From: Pseudomonas tremae
GTDB lineage: Bacteria; Pseudomonadota; Gammaproteobacteria; Pseudomonadales; Pseudomonadaceae
Reading direction: 5' to 3'
Length of the DNA: 64,000 bases
NCBI RefSeq assembly: GCF_001401155.1
Contig: NZ_LJRO01000508.1
Location: forward strand, 1 to 64,000
Shown: piece by piece, positions 8,786 through 17,452 of the stretch
Position numbering within the stretch: position 1 is the stretch's first letter
Layout of the letters: each line of letters starts with the position of its first letter
Notes under the pieces: model-generated
Seen by the model: only the letters and a program-made list of their open reading frames with translations
What the model was told of the DNA's origin: nothing
Databases searched by the model: none
Program-made: the position numbers and the translations under genes

Positions 8786-9484
8786 TCAGGCCTTCCGTGG
8801 GGCGAGGTAGCCCAGCCAGCGGCGTTCGGCGATCTTGAACAGCCGCACCAGAATGAATGTCAGGCACAGATAGAAGACGCCTGCGGTGATGTAAGCCTCG
8901 AAAGGCAGGTAGAACTGCGCGTTGACCGTGCGCGCCGCGCCGGTGATGTCGATCAGGGTCACGATGGACGCCAGACTGGTGGTCTGCAGCATCATGATCA
9001 CCTCGTTGCTGTACTGCGGCAGGGCCCTGCGCAAGGCTGACGGCAGCAAAATGCGACGGTACATTTTGGCCTTGGACATGCCCATCGCTCGCGCGGCCTC
9101 GATCTCGCCGGCTGGCGTAGCCTTAAGGCTTCCGGCAATGATCTCGGCGGTATAAGCGCTGGTGTTGATCGCAAACGCCAGGCATGCGCAGAACGTTGCG
9201 CTGGACAGCCACGGCCACAGGAAGCTTTCGCGCACCGCGTCGAACTGGGCCAGCCCGTAGTAGATCAGGAACAACTGAACCAGCATCGGTGTGCCACGAA
9301 TCACGTAGGTGTACAGCCAGGCCGGCAGGTTCACCCACGGGTTTTTCGAGACCCGCATCAAGCCCAGCGGCAACGCTGCAAGCAGCCCGAAGCCGAGAGA
9401 GATAGCCAGCAGTTTGAGGGTCGTCAGCAGGCCGTCAAAGTACAGCGGCAGGTTTTCCCAGATCATGTTGTAGTCGAAGATCAT
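8786..9484 (-). CDS. aotM: Arginine/ornithine ABC transporter permease AotM
   Basis: This is an inner-membrane permease subunit of the HisM type, 232 residues, with about five membrane segments and the EAA loop EIEAARAMGMSKAKMYRRIL that contacts the ATPase. It pairs with AotQ. Its ATG overlaps the aotQ stop by 4 bp (ATGA), so the two are translationally coupled. Confidence 0.94.
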   Translation of the reverse strand: MIFDYNMIWENLPLYFDGLLTTLKLLAISLGFGLLAALPLGLMRVSKNPWVNLPAWLYTYVIRGTPMLVQLFLIYYGLAQFDAVRESFLWPWLSSATFCACLAFAINTSAYTAEIIAGSLKATPAGEIEAARAMGMSKAKMYRRILLPSALRRALPQYSNEVIMMLQTTSLASIVTLIDITGAARTVNAQFYLPFEAYITAGVFYLCLTFILVRLFKIAERRWLGYLAPRKA

Positions 9485-10170
9485 AGGTCAGCCGCCTTGA
9501 CGCCTACCGAGTAGCGTTTTTCCAGATAACGCAGCGCGAGCAGCGAAACACTGGTAATGACCAGATACATCGCTGCAACCGCCAGAAAGAAGGTGAACGG
9601 CTCGCGGGTGGCATCGGCCGCCTGCTTGGCCTTGAACATCATGTCTTGCAGACCGACCACGGAGATCAGCGCGGTGGCCTTGGTCAGCACCAGCCAGTTA
9701 TTGGTGAAACCGGGTATCGCCAGACGAATCATCTGCGGCACCAGAATGCGGAAAAACACCTTGCCACTGCTCAGGCCATACGCCATACCCGCTTCGGCCT
9801 GACCTTTGGGAATCGCCATGAACGCCCCGCGGAAGGTTTCCGAGAGGTAGGCCCCGAAGATGAACCCCAACGTGCAGATACCGGCCAGCAAGGGATCGAG
9901 ATCGATGTAGTCATCGAAACCCAGCAGCGGCGCGACGCGATTGAGCAGGTCCTGGCCGCCATAGAAGATCAGCAGGATCAGTACCAGATCGGGAATGCCA
10001 CGAATGACCGTGCTGTACAGATCGCCCAGCCAGGCGATCCAGCGCACCGGAGAAAGACGCAGTGCCACGCCGATCAGACCGAGAACGATCGCCAGAGCCA
10101 TCGACGACAGGGCCAGCTGCAACGTCAGCCAGGCGCCTTCGAGGATGACAGCTCCGTAACCTTTCAACAT
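9481..10170 (-). CDS. aotQ: Arginine/ornithine ABC transporter permease AotQ
   Basis: This is the second permease subunit (HisQ type), 229 residues, with the EAA-type loop GQAEAGMAYGLSSGKVFFRI and about five membrane segments. It is the first gene after the substrate-binding protein aotJ; the 86-bp gap holds a hairpin that probably lowers its expression relative to aotJ. Confidence 0.94.
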   Translation of the reverse strand: MLKGYGAVILEGAWLTLQLALSSMALAIVLGLIGVALRLSPVRWIAWLGDLYSTVIRGIPDLVLILLIFYGGQDLLNRVAPLLGFDDYIDLDPLLAGICTLGFIFGAYLSETFRGAFMAIPKGQAEAGMAYGLSSGKVFFRILVPQMIRLAIPGFTNNWLVLTKATALISVVGLQDMMFKAKQAADATREPFTFFLAVAAMYLVITSVSLLALRYLEKRYSVGVKAADL

Positions 10171-10199
10171 GATGTGAGGTCCTCAAGCGTGGAATGAAA

Positions 10200-10232
10200 A
10201 TGGCGCAAACCAGGCAACCCTGTCTGCGCCAT
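10200..10232 (-). terminator. Intercistronic hairpin between aotJ and aotQ
   Basis: The 8-bp arms ATGGCGCA and TGCGCCAT, with an additional inner CAGG/CCTG pairing, are followed on the minus strand by TTTTCATT. Such elements after ABC binding-protein genes usually protect the upstream mRNA or partly terminate, so that more binding protein than permease is made. Confidence 0.6.
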
Positions 10233-10292
10233 CTTGCTCATCGACTGTGTAACGACTTATTTGCCGTAGATATCGAAGTCGAAGTACTTGTC

Positions 10293-11033
10293 CTAGATTG
10301 CCTTGTACTTGCCATTGGCGCGAATCGCGGCGATGGCAGCGTTGAGGCGGTCGAGGTTGGCCTTGTCACCCTTGCGCACGGCAATGCCGATGCCGTCACC
10401 GAAGTATTTCGGGTCGGTGAACGATGGGCCGGTGAACGCGTAGCCCTTGCCGGAATCGGTTTTCAGGAAGCCGTCCTGCAGCAGCGTCGCGTCAGCGATG
10501 GTGCCGTCCAGACGACCCGCGCCGATGTCCAGGTAGATTTCGTTCTGCGAACCGTATGGGGTAACGATCACACCTGCCGGGGCCAGGACTTCACGGGCAA
10601 AACGCTCGTGGATCGAACCGCGCTGCACGCCGATCTTCTTGCCCTTGAGCTCGGCCAGGCTGTCGCTGACCTGGGTGCCTTCCTTCATCACCAGACGCGC
10701 TGGAGAGTTGTAGTACTTGCCGGTGAAATCAACGGACTTCTTGCGGTCGTCGGTGATGGACATCGACGACAGGATCGCGTCGATCTTGCGTACTTTCAGT
10801 GCCGGGATCAGGCCGTCGAATTCCTGCTCGACCCATGTGCACTTGACCTTCATTTCTTCGCACAGCGCGTTGCCGATGTCGTAGTCGAAACCGACGATGC
10901 TGCCATCCGGCGCCTTGGAAGCGAACGGAGGATAAGCTGCTTCGATACCGATTTTCAGCGGTTTTTCGTCAGCGAAGATCGGCTGGGCGAGGACGGACAG
11001 CGCCATCGCGCCAATAAGCATGAGCTTTTTCAT
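10293..11033 (-). CDS. aotJ: Arginine/ornithine-binding protein AotJ, ended early by a TAG codon
   Basis: AotJ is the periplasmic LAO/HisJ-type binding protein for arginine and ornithine. A signal peptide of about 21 residues (MKKLMLIGAMALSVLAQPIFA) is followed by the SBP_bac_3 fold with GIEAAYPPFASKAPDGS and GFDYDIGNALC. The frame ends at TAG (10293-10295), giving 246 residues. Reading on in the same frame gives DKYFDFDIYGK and then TAA at 10257-10259, the conserved tail of the family, so the ancestral protein had 258 residues and one base change (CAG to TAG) would explain the stop. The missing C-terminal strand packs on the first lobe, so stability may suffer. A base-call error is possible. 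Confidence 0.92.
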   Translation of the reverse strand: MKKLMLIGAMALSVLAQPIFADEKPLKIGIEAAYPPFASKAPDGSIVGFDYDIGNALCEEMKVKCTWVEQEFDGLIPALKVRKIDAILSSMSITDDRKKSVDFTGKYYNSPARLVMKEGTQVSDSLAELKGKKIGVQRGSIHERFAREVLAPAGVIVTPYGSQNEIYLDIGAGRLDGTIADATLLQDGFLKTDSGKGYAFTGPSFTDPKYFGDGIGIAVRKGDKANLDRLNAAIAAIRANGKYKAI

Positions 11034-11178
11034 TTCCAGGACTCCATCGGTAAAGCACGACAAGTGGCAAAGTGAGCAAACGCCCAATGTGCGAAAGGAC
11101 AATCTCGGGGAGAGCGACGTCAAGCGCGTGACACCGCTTTGGCGGCTCACAGACCTTTGGCGAACAAGGGGCATTTTA

Positions 11179-11215
11179 ACGACAGGCTCGAAGTCGATAT
11201 TTCTTCAATGCGACA
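11179..11215 (-). promoter_or_regulatory. Candidate ArgR operator upstream of aotJ
   Basis: On the minus strand TGTCGCATTGAAGAAA begins at 11215 and TGTCGT begins at 11184. The first matches 14 of 16 bases with an element upstream of aruC. It is about 180 bp before the aotJ start, which fits an activator site. Confidence 0.5.
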
Positions 11216-11511
11216 ACTAGTTACAGAAGCACATGAAAAGCCCCTCTACGCTATTGACGGAGCAGTTTTCTACTGATCCAGCAGAGCAGGTTCAACCTGT
11301 CAACGCAGCAAAAAGCGCGCCCATTATTGGCAAAGCCTTTGAATCCGGCAAGCCCAGCGTTCCACATGCTGAATTTAAAGCCCTTGTACGTCGTTCTTTC
11401 CTACAAACACGCCGGAGACTGTCCTATAACGAAGCGCCTCCCACAAACGCTGTGTAAACCTGTAACAACCCGATATATATCCCGTTTGCGCTTCAAGGCG
11501 CAGAAACACAA

Positions 11512-11543
11512 GCGCCCCGCCCGGCTTTCACCGGACGGGGCGC
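11512..11543 (-). terminator. acs terminator
   Basis: The arms GCGCCCCGCCCGG and CCGGACGGGGCGC pair at 12 of 13 positions around a 6-nt loop, then TTGTGTTTC on the minus strand. It begins 15 bp after the acs stop codon. Confidence 0.75.
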
Positions 11544-11557
11544 TCTACACTTAACGA

Positions 11558-13513
11558 TCAGGCTGCGTTCATGGTCTTGTGCGTATCGATCAGGTGCTGC
11601 ACGACGCCTGGATCAGCCAGGGTAGAGATGTCGCCCAACGCATCGTATTCGGCGGTAGCGATCTTGCGCAGGATACGGCGCATGATCTTGCCCGAGCGGG
11701 TCTTCGGCAGGCCGGGCGCCCACTGAATGAAGTCCGGCGAGGCAATCGGGCCGATTTCCTTGCGCACCCAGTTGCGCAATTCGGTGCGCAGCGCATCGCT
11801 GGGTTCTTCGCCGGCGTTGAGGGTGACATAGACGTAGATGCCCTGCCCTTTCAGATCATGCGGCACGCCAACCACTGCCGCTTCGGCGACCTTGGGATGC
11901 GCAACCATCGCGCTTTCGATCTCGGCCGTACCCATGCGGTGCCCGGAAACGTTGAGCACATCGTCCACGCGTCCGGTGATCCAGAAATAACCATCCTCGT
12001 CACGACGCGCGCCGTCACCGGTGAAGTACATACCCCGGAACGTCTTGAAGTAGGTGTCGACGAAACGGTCGTGGTCGCCATACAGCGTGCGCGACTGACC
12101 CGGCCAGGAGTCGAGAATCACCAGGTTGCCCTCGGCAGCGCCTTCGATCAGGTTGCCCAGGTTATCTACCAGCGCAGGGATCACGCCAAAGAACGGCCGA
12201 GTGGCAGAGCCTGGCTTCAAGGCCGTTGCGCCCGGCAACGGGCTGATCAGAATGCCGCCGGTCTCGGTCTGCCACCAAGTGTCGACAATCGGGCAATTCT
12301 GCTTGCCGACGGTGTTGTAATACCAGCCCCAGGCCTCCGGATTGATCGGCTCGCCGACCGAACCCAGCAGGCGCAGACTGGACCCGTCGGCGCCTTCGAC
12401 CGACTTGGTGCCTTCAGCCATCATGGCGCGAATCGCAGTCGGGGCAGTGTAGAGAATATTGACTTTGTGCTTGTCGATGATCTTCGACACACGGGTGATG
12501 TCCGGATAGTTCGGCACGCCTTCAAACAGCAAGGTGGTCGCGCCATTGGCCAACGGGCCATACACGATGTAACTGTGCCCGGTGACCCAGCCGACGTCCG
12601 CAGTGCACCAGTAGACTTCTCCCGGCTTGTAATCGAACACGCGCTCGTGGGTCAGCGCTGCGTAAAGCAGGTAGCCCGCCGTGGTGTGCAACACGCCTTT
12701 GGGTTTGCCGGTCGAGCCGGAGGTGTAAAGGATGAACAGCGATTCCTCGGCACCCATCTCTTTGGGCGCGCAGGTGCTGGATGCCACTTCGAGCAGGGCG
12801 TGATACCAGATGTCCCGATGACGGTTCCACTCGATTTCACCGCCGGTGCGCTTGCAGACAATGACCTTCTGCACGCTGCTGGTTTCCGGGTTGGTCAGCG
12901 CGCGGTCGACGTTGGCCTTGAGCGCGGTCTTCTTGCCACCCCGCAGGCCTTCGTCTGCGGTAATGACGACCTTGGAGCTGCAATCGATGATGCGGCCGGC
13001 CAGCGCTTCGGGTGAGAAACCGCCGAACACGACCGAGTGAATGGCACCGATCCGGGCGCACGCCAGCATGGCGACCACAGCCTCGGGGATCATTGGCATG
13101 TAAATGGTGACGACATCGCCACGGTGCACGTCCTGACCACGCAGAGCGTTGGCGAACTTGCAGACTTCTTCGTGTAATTCGCGGTAGGTGATTTCACGAT
13201 GTTCCGAGGGGTCATCACCTTCCCAGATGATTGCGATGCTGTCGCCGCGCTCTGCCAAGTGGCGGTCCAGACAGTTGTAGGCAACGTTCAAGGTGCCATC
13301 GGCGAACCACTTGATGTCGACACGGTGATCGTCGAATGAGGTCTGTTTGACCACGGTGAACGGTTTGATCCAGTCGAGCCGCTGCGCCTGTTCACGCCAG
13401 AAACCGTCCGGGTTGACCACCGACTGCTGGTACATGGCCTTGTAGGTCGCTTCATCCGTCAGCGTAGTCGCTGCGACTTCTGGGCGGACGGGGTACAGGG
13501 AAGCTGCACTCAT
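11558..13513 (-). CDS. acs: Acetyl-CoA synthetase
   Basis: Acs activates acetate to acetyl-CoA through acetyl-AMP. The 651-residue protein has the P-loop YTSGSTGKPKG, the TWWQTETG core motif, and the C-terminal lysine in PKTRSGKIMRR (K609), the residue acetylated and controlled by Pat/CobB in the family. The ATG at 13513 (MSAASLYPVRPEVA) matches the usual length; the frame extends to 13582 without a clear start. It is monocistronic with its own terminator. Confidence 0.97.
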   Translation of the reverse strand: MSAASLYPVRPEVAATTLTDEATYKAMYQQSVVNPDGFWREQAQRLDWIKPFTVVKQTSFDDHRVDIKWFADGTLNVAYNCLDRHLAERGDSIAIIWEGDDPSEHREITYRELHEEVCKFANALRGQDVHRGDVVTIYMPMIPEAVVAMLACARIGAIHSVVFGGFSPEALAGRIIDCSSKVVITADEGLRGGKKTALKANVDRALTNPETSSVQKVIVCKRTGGEIEWNRHRDIWYHALLEVASSTCAPKEMGAEESLFILYTSGSTGKPKGVLHTTAGYLLYAALTHERVFDYKPGEVYWCTADVGWVTGHSYIVYGPLANGATTLLFEGVPNYPDITRVSKIIDKHKVNILYTAPTAIRAMMAEGTKSVEGADGSSLRLLGSVGEPINPEAWGWYYNTVGKQNCPIVDTWWQTETGGILISPLPGATALKPGSATRPFFGVIPALVDNLGNLIEGAAEGNLVILDSWPGQSRTLYGDHDRFVDTYFKTFRGMYFTGDGARRDEDGYFWITGRVDDVLNVSGHRMGTAEIESAMVAHPKVAEAAVVGVPHDLKGQGIYVYVTLNAGEEPSDALRTELRNWVRKEIGPIASPDFIQWAPGLPKTRSGKIMRRILRKIATAEYDALGDISTLADPGVVQHLIDTHKTMNAA

Positions 13514-13856
13514 CTTGGTTACCTCGGTGGATAGTTGTTGTTTTATGCACCCGTTGTATCCCGCTACACCCCGAGGAGCCATTCGACGTTGGTATTACCG
13601 GCGGGGCCGGGGTTTCAGCGGCAGGTGCGATTGCCGGAAGCGTCATCCGGATTATTACCGTTTTGATGAAAGCGCTTATCCAAAGCCTTTATATATGTGG
13701 TTTCGCATCAGGCATAGAATTCATCCCGCCAGCAAGGCAAACATCAGCTGCCCCCACGCAGCGTTGTTCCTGATCAAAAAACGCATCACTCACAGCCCGC
13801 ACATGACGCCAAAAACGTGATGCGGCGGCGCTCACCCTCAAAAAGGTAAAAACGCA
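13514..13856. promoter_or_regulatory. Divergent promoter region, acs / DUF2790 gene
   Basis: These 343 bp separate two divergent genes and must hold both promoters. I see no clear -35/-10 pair or regulator site that I can support, and no convincing ORF. A ribosome site AAAGG lies before the plus-strand gene at 13857. Confidence 0.4.
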
Positions 13857-14123
13857 ATGAAAGCTTCACTAATGGTATTGGCGCTGTGCAGCATCAGCAG
13901 CTTGGCCATGGCAGAAGAATCGCAGGCCAAAGTGGCTGCTCAACAAGCCCGTGTCGAACAATATACCTACGGCACTCACCTGGATATCGCCAAGGTCATC
14001 TCGATCAGTCAGACCCCCAACGTCTGCGAAGTGGTACCGGCGCGCATGGTCTATGAAGACTCGCAAGGTACGCGGCATGTCATGGGCTATAAGGTGATGG
14101 GTAACGGTTGCAGCAACGGTTGA
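13857..14123 (+). CDS. Small secreted DUF2790 protein
   Basis: This 88-residue protein has a signal peptide (MKASLMVLALCSISSLAMA) and a mature region with VEQYTYGTHLDIAKVIS, CEVVPARMVYEDSQG and a C-terminal YKVMGNGCSNG. This matches the DUF2790 family, small periplasmic or secreted proteins found in many copies in Pseudomonas. Two cysteines could form a disulfide. Function is unknown; some family members are induced by metal or envelope stress. Confidence 0.8.
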   Translation: MKASLMVLALCSISSLAMAEESQAKVAAQQARVEQYTYGTHLDIAKVISISQTPNVCEVVPARMVYEDSQGTRHVMGYKVMGNGCSNG

Positions 14124-14190
14124 TCTTGCGTACCGCTGTGACGCTCGCACGGCGCCTCGCAGAAACCTGTGGCGAGGCGCGTGTCGTACC

Positions 14191-15780
14191 TTACTGATCC
14201 GGCGCGTACAGGTCTTTTTCCTTGCCTGTTTGCTTGCCTATCTGGTGGTCGCGCAACTTGTTGGCGATGGTTGTGTGTGACACACCCAGGCGTTTGGCCA
14301 ACTGACGACTGCTGGGGTGCTGTGCGTATAACTGCTCCAGTACCGAGCGCTCGAAACGTCCGATAATTGCCTCCAGGCCGCCCTCAAGTGCGCCCTCGGC
14401 CAGACCCTGCCCTCCGGCGTAATCCGGCAGACGAATATGCTCGGCCTGCACATGGTTGCCCTCGCACAGCGATACCGCTTGAAACAATACGTTTTCCAGT
14501 TGCCGGACGTTGCCCGGCCAATGGTAGTTGCTCAGACGCTTGATAGCCGCAGGCGATATGCCAGGCAGCGGGCAGCCGATCTGGTGGCTGGCGTGATCAA
14601 GAAAATGCTCCACCAGTGGCTTGAGCCCGTCCAGACAGTCGCGTAGCGGCGGAATGTGCAACGACAACACGTTCAGGCGGTGATACAGGTCCTGCCGAAA
14701 TAGCCCGGCGGCGCAGAGTGCTGACAGATCGACCTGGGTCGAACACATGACTCGCACATCGAGAAACATGTCTTCATCACTACCGACCCGACGAAAGCTA
14801 CCGTCCTGAATAAAGCGCAACAACTTGGCCTGCATGCGCGCGCTCAGCTCACCGACACCATCCAGAAACAGCGTTCCGCCTGCCGTCAGTTCCAGCAGCC
14901 CGAGCCGGCCCTCGGCCCGTGCGCCCTCAAATGCACCGGGGTCGTAACCGAACAGTTCGATTTCAGCCATCGACTCTGACAAACCGGCACAGTTGAGCGC
15001 CATCAACGGCGACTGGCCGCGCGGGCTGGCGAGGTGACAGGCGCGGGCCAGCAATTCCTTGCCAGTGCCGGTCTCGCCTTCGATCAACAACGGGGCGTCA
15101 AGGGGCGCCATGCGCCTTGCTTCGCGAACGACTGCAGCCATGATCCGCGAGCTCTGAAAGATGCTGTCGAACCCTCTCAACTCCTGCTTGCGCACATGAT
15201 AAATGCGCTCGCCGACCCGATCGGCGCGATGCAATGTCAGCACCGCGCCAGCCATGGCCTCGCTGTCATCGTGTTCCGATTGCAACGGCGCGATATCTGC
15301 CAGGAATACATCGCCGCGCACTTTGACACGCAAACCATTGATACGCGACTGGCTGGCCCGCACCAGCTCAGGCAGGTCGAAATCCTCGGCATAGCGCGAC
15401 AACGGGATGCCCGGCACTTCATCGACACGCACGCCCAGCAACTGGGCGGCGGCGCGATTGGCGGCGACAATGGCGCCAGACATGTCGATGGACAGCACCG
15501 GGAACTCCAGCGCGCCCAGCAACGCATTCAGCTCCATGTGCCGCCGCTCGCTGGGCATCAACCCGACACGCTTGACGCCGAACACACCGGTGATCGCCTC
15601 GAACTTCGGGCGCAGCGCCTGGAACTGCAGGTTGATCAGGTTCGGGCAGTGCAAATAGATCGCGTCACCATGCTCGCCGCCGACCTCGCCACGCGCCACG
15701 TTCACGCCATAGGCAACCAGCAAATCGAGAATATCGCGAAGAATGCCGATGCGGTTCTGGCAATGCACCTTGATGCGCAT
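14191..15780 (-). CDS. phhR: Aromatic amino acid regulator PhhR (TyrR family)
   Basis: PhhR activates phenylalanine hydroxylase and tyrosine catabolism genes when phenylalanine or tyrosine is present. Domains: ACT (1-70), PAS (about 80-140), AAA+ (about 205-430; Walker A GETGTGKE) and a C-terminal Fis-type helix-turn-helix (SSRQLAKRLGVSHTT). The sigma-54 contact motif GAFTGA is changed to GAFEGA, which is typical of the TyrR/PhhR group, whose members mostly act with sigma-70. It diverges from phhA with 259 bp between. Confidence 0.94.
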   Translation of the reverse strand: MRIKVHCQNRIGILRDILDLLVAYGVNVARGEVGGEHGDAIYLHCPNLINLQFQALRPKFEAITGVFGVKRVGLMPSERRHMELNALLGALEFPVLSIDMSGAIVAANRAAAQLLGVRVDEVPGIPLSRYAEDFDLPELVRASQSRINGLRVKVRGDVFLADIAPLQSEHDDSEAMAGAVLTLHRADRVGERIYHVRKQELRGFDSIFQSSRIMAAVVREARRMAPLDAPLLIEGETGTGKELLARACHLASPRGQSPLMALNCAGLSESMAEIELFGYDPGAFEGARAEGRLGLLELTAGGTLFLDGVGELSARMQAKLLRFIQDGSFRRVGSDEDMFLDVRVMCSTQVDLSALCAAGLFRQDLYHRLNVLSLHIPPLRDCLDGLKPLVEHFLDHASHQIGCPLPGISPAAIKRLSNYHWPGNVRQLENVLFQAVSLCEGNHVQAEHIRLPDYAGGQGLAEGALEGGLEAIIGRFERSVLEQLYAQHPSSRQLAKRLGVSHTTIANKLRDHQIGKQTGKEKDLYAPDQ

Positions 15781-15832
15781 GAGTGATGTATTCCTGTCAG
15801 CGTCGATATTTTTATCGGAAGGCGAACTTGCT

Positions 15833-15850
15833 CGTAAATAATACGTTACA
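15833..15850 (+). promoter_or_regulatory. TyrR/PhhR-type box 1
   Basis: CGTAAATAATACGTTACA matches the TyrR/PhhR consensus TGTAAA-N6-TTTACA at 10 of 12 defined positions. It lies 53 bp upstream of the phhR start, so it may serve autoregulation or long-range activation of phhA. Confidence 0.65.
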
Positions 15851-15905
15851 GCCAGAGACTAATACGACCAGCAAGAACTGCAATCTATGATGCAACCGCG
15901 CCTTT

Positions 15906-15923
15906 CGTAAAGTTTTCGTTACG
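15906..15923 (+). promoter_or_regulatory. TyrR/PhhR-type box 2
   Basis: CGTAAAGTTTTCGTTACG has the 18-bp architecture GTAAA-N6-(G)TTAC of the TyrR/PhhR site. It starts exactly 73 bp (about seven helical turns) after box 1 and 134 bp before phhA, a layout that would let two dimers bind on one face of the DNA. Confidence 0.65.
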
Positions 15924-16039
15924 AAGTGACTGGCAACCCGATCAGATTGCATGCGCCAGGTCGCTGACTTCCCTTCGCAGCCGGAGTATTCCTGCAATCA
16001 GAGACTTCACAATAACAACAGCCTTTCAAGGGGATCAGC

Positions 16040-16837
16040 ATGACCCAGACGCACTACGTTGCCCGCGAACCGGATGCTTCGGGTTTCATCGAGTATCCGG
16101 CATCCGAACATGCGGTCTGGAACACCCTGATTACCCGGCAACTGAAGATTATAGAAGGCCGCGCTTGCCAGGAATATCTGGACGGTATCGAGCAGTTGGG
16201 CCTTCCTGACGACCGTATCCCGCAGCTTGGCGAGATCAACAAGGTGCTCGGTGAGACCACTGGCTGGCAGGTTGAACGTGTGCCTGCGCTGATCCCCTTC
16301 CAGACCTTTTTCGAATTGCTGGCCAGCAAGCGGTTTCCGGTAGCGACGTTTATTCGCAGCGAAGAAGAACTGGACTATCTGCAGGAGCCAGACATTTTTC
16401 ACGAGATATTCGGCCACTGCCCGCTGCTGACTAACCCGTGGTTTGCCGAATTTACCCACACTTACGGCAAACTGGGCCTGAGTGCCAGTAAGGAACAACG
16501 CGTGTACCTGGCGAGGCTGTACTGGATGACCATCGAGTTTGGCCTGGTCGATACGCCGCAAGGCCGGCGCATCTATGGCGGAGGAATTCTCTCCTCTCCG
16601 AAGGAAGCGGTTTACAGCGTGTCGTCGGCCCCGGAGCATCAGCCTTTCGACGCACTTGAAGCGATGCGCACCCCCTATCGGATTGATATTCTGCAGCCAC
16701 TGTACTTTGTCTTGCCGAACCTCAAACGTCTGTTCGATCTGGCTCAGGAAGACATCATGGCGCTGGTCGCGCAAGGTATGCAGCTAGGCTTGCACGCCCC
16801 AAAATTCCCGCCTAAACCCAAAAGCAACGCTGCCTGA
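16040..16837 (+). CDS. phhA: Phenylalanine-4-hydroxylase
   Basis: PhhA is an iron- and tetrahydropterin-dependent monooxygenase that turns phenylalanine into tyrosine. The 265-residue single-domain bacterial form has iron ligands His121 and His126 in FHEIFGHCPLL and Glu166 in YWMTIEFGL. The regulatory ACT domain of animal enzymes is absent, as expected. It begins the phhAB unit, divergent from its regulator phhR. Confidence 0.97.
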   Translation: MTQTHYVAREPDASGFIEYPASEHAVWNTLITRQLKIIEGRACQEYLDGIEQLGLPDDRIPQLGEINKVLGETTGWQVERVPALIPFQTFFELLASKRFPVATFIRSEEELDYLQEPDIFHEIFGHCPLLTNPWFAEFTHTYGKLGLSASKEQRVYLARLYWMTIEFGLVDTPQGRRIYGGGILSSPKEAVYSVSSAPEHQPFDALEAMRTPYRIDILQPLYFVLPNLKRLFDLAQEDIMALVAQGMQLGLHAPKFPPKPKSNAA

Positions 16838-16871
16838 CTTGCAGCCAGACCTTTGAAAAGGAAACCTGTTT

Positions 16872-17228
16872 ATGACCACCCTGAATCAAGCCCACTGCGA
16901 AGCCTGCCGCGCCGACGCTCCGCAGGTCAGTGAAGCCGAATTGCCGGAATTGCTCAGGCAGATCCCTGACTGGAATATCGAAGTTCGCGACAGCGTGATG
17001 CAGCTGGAAAAGGTCTTCCTGTTCAAGAATTTCAAATTCGCATTGGCGTTCACCAACGCTGTCGGTGAGATCGCCGAGGCTGAAGGCCATCATCCTGGAT
17101 TGTTGACGGAGTGGGGCAAAGTCACCGTGACCTGGTGGAGCCACTCGATCAAAGGGCTGCACCGCAACGATTTCATCATGGCCGCGCGCACCGACGAAGT
17201 CGCTGAAAGTGCACAAGGTCGCAAATAA
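16872..17228 (+). CDS. phhB: Pterin-4a-carbinolamine dehydratase
   Basis: PhhB recycles the 4a-hydroxypterin produced by PhhA. The 118-residue protein carries NFKFALAFTNAVGEIAEAEGHHP and TWWSHSIKGLHRNDF, whose histidines form the active site (shown here in part: AEGHHP). It lies 34 bp after phhA. The phhC aminotransferase that follows in P. aeruginosa is not found here. Confidence 0.95.
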   Translation: MTTLNQAHCEACRADAPQVSEAELPELLRQIPDWNIEVRDSVMQLEKVFLFKNFKFALAFTNAVGEIAEAEGHHPGLLTEWGKVTVTWWSHSIKGLHRNDFIMAARTDEVAESAQGRK

Positions 17229-17452
17229 AAATCGAGCGATAGATCTGGCGTAGCCAATAGCGCCGCGCCCCGTAAAGCGGCGCAGTGCGACGCTTGCGAG
17301 GCAGAAACCGGGACAGTAAAAAAACGATTTTGTTTCGCAGAGCGGCCAATGAGGGTAAAAAAATATCCTGATTGTCATTTTCAGTGGGTTATCCTGCGCA
17401 TGCTTTTTTAAAGCACGGTTCTATCTGCAACCCCTTGCGAGGAGCGATGACA

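Larger units (their letters stand above)
11034..11557. other. Intergenic region between aotJ and acs
   Basis: These 524 bp lie between the start of aotJ and the end of acs, both on the minus strand. They hold the aotJ promoter region with a candidate ArgR box (near 11200-11215) and the acs terminator (near 11512-11543). I see no convincing gene: the two short plus-strand frames at 11233-11554 overlap each other in different phases and lack family resemblance. Confidence 0.7.

Noticed and set aside
11233..11554. Two short plus-strand ORFs between aotJ and acs
   Set aside because: They overlap in different phases, one runs into the acs terminator, and neither has a convincing ribosome site.
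11579..13015. 478-residue plus-strand frame inside acs
   Set aside because: It is a shadow of acs, which has intact motifs along its whole length.
15940..15965. Possible sigma-54 promoter (TGGCA...TTGCA) upstream of phhA
   Set aside because: The GG to GC spacing is 15 instead of 10, and PhhR has an altered GAFTGA motif.
17260..17283. GCGCCGC/GCGGCGC hairpin after phhB
   Set aside because: There is no T run, so I could not call it a terminator.
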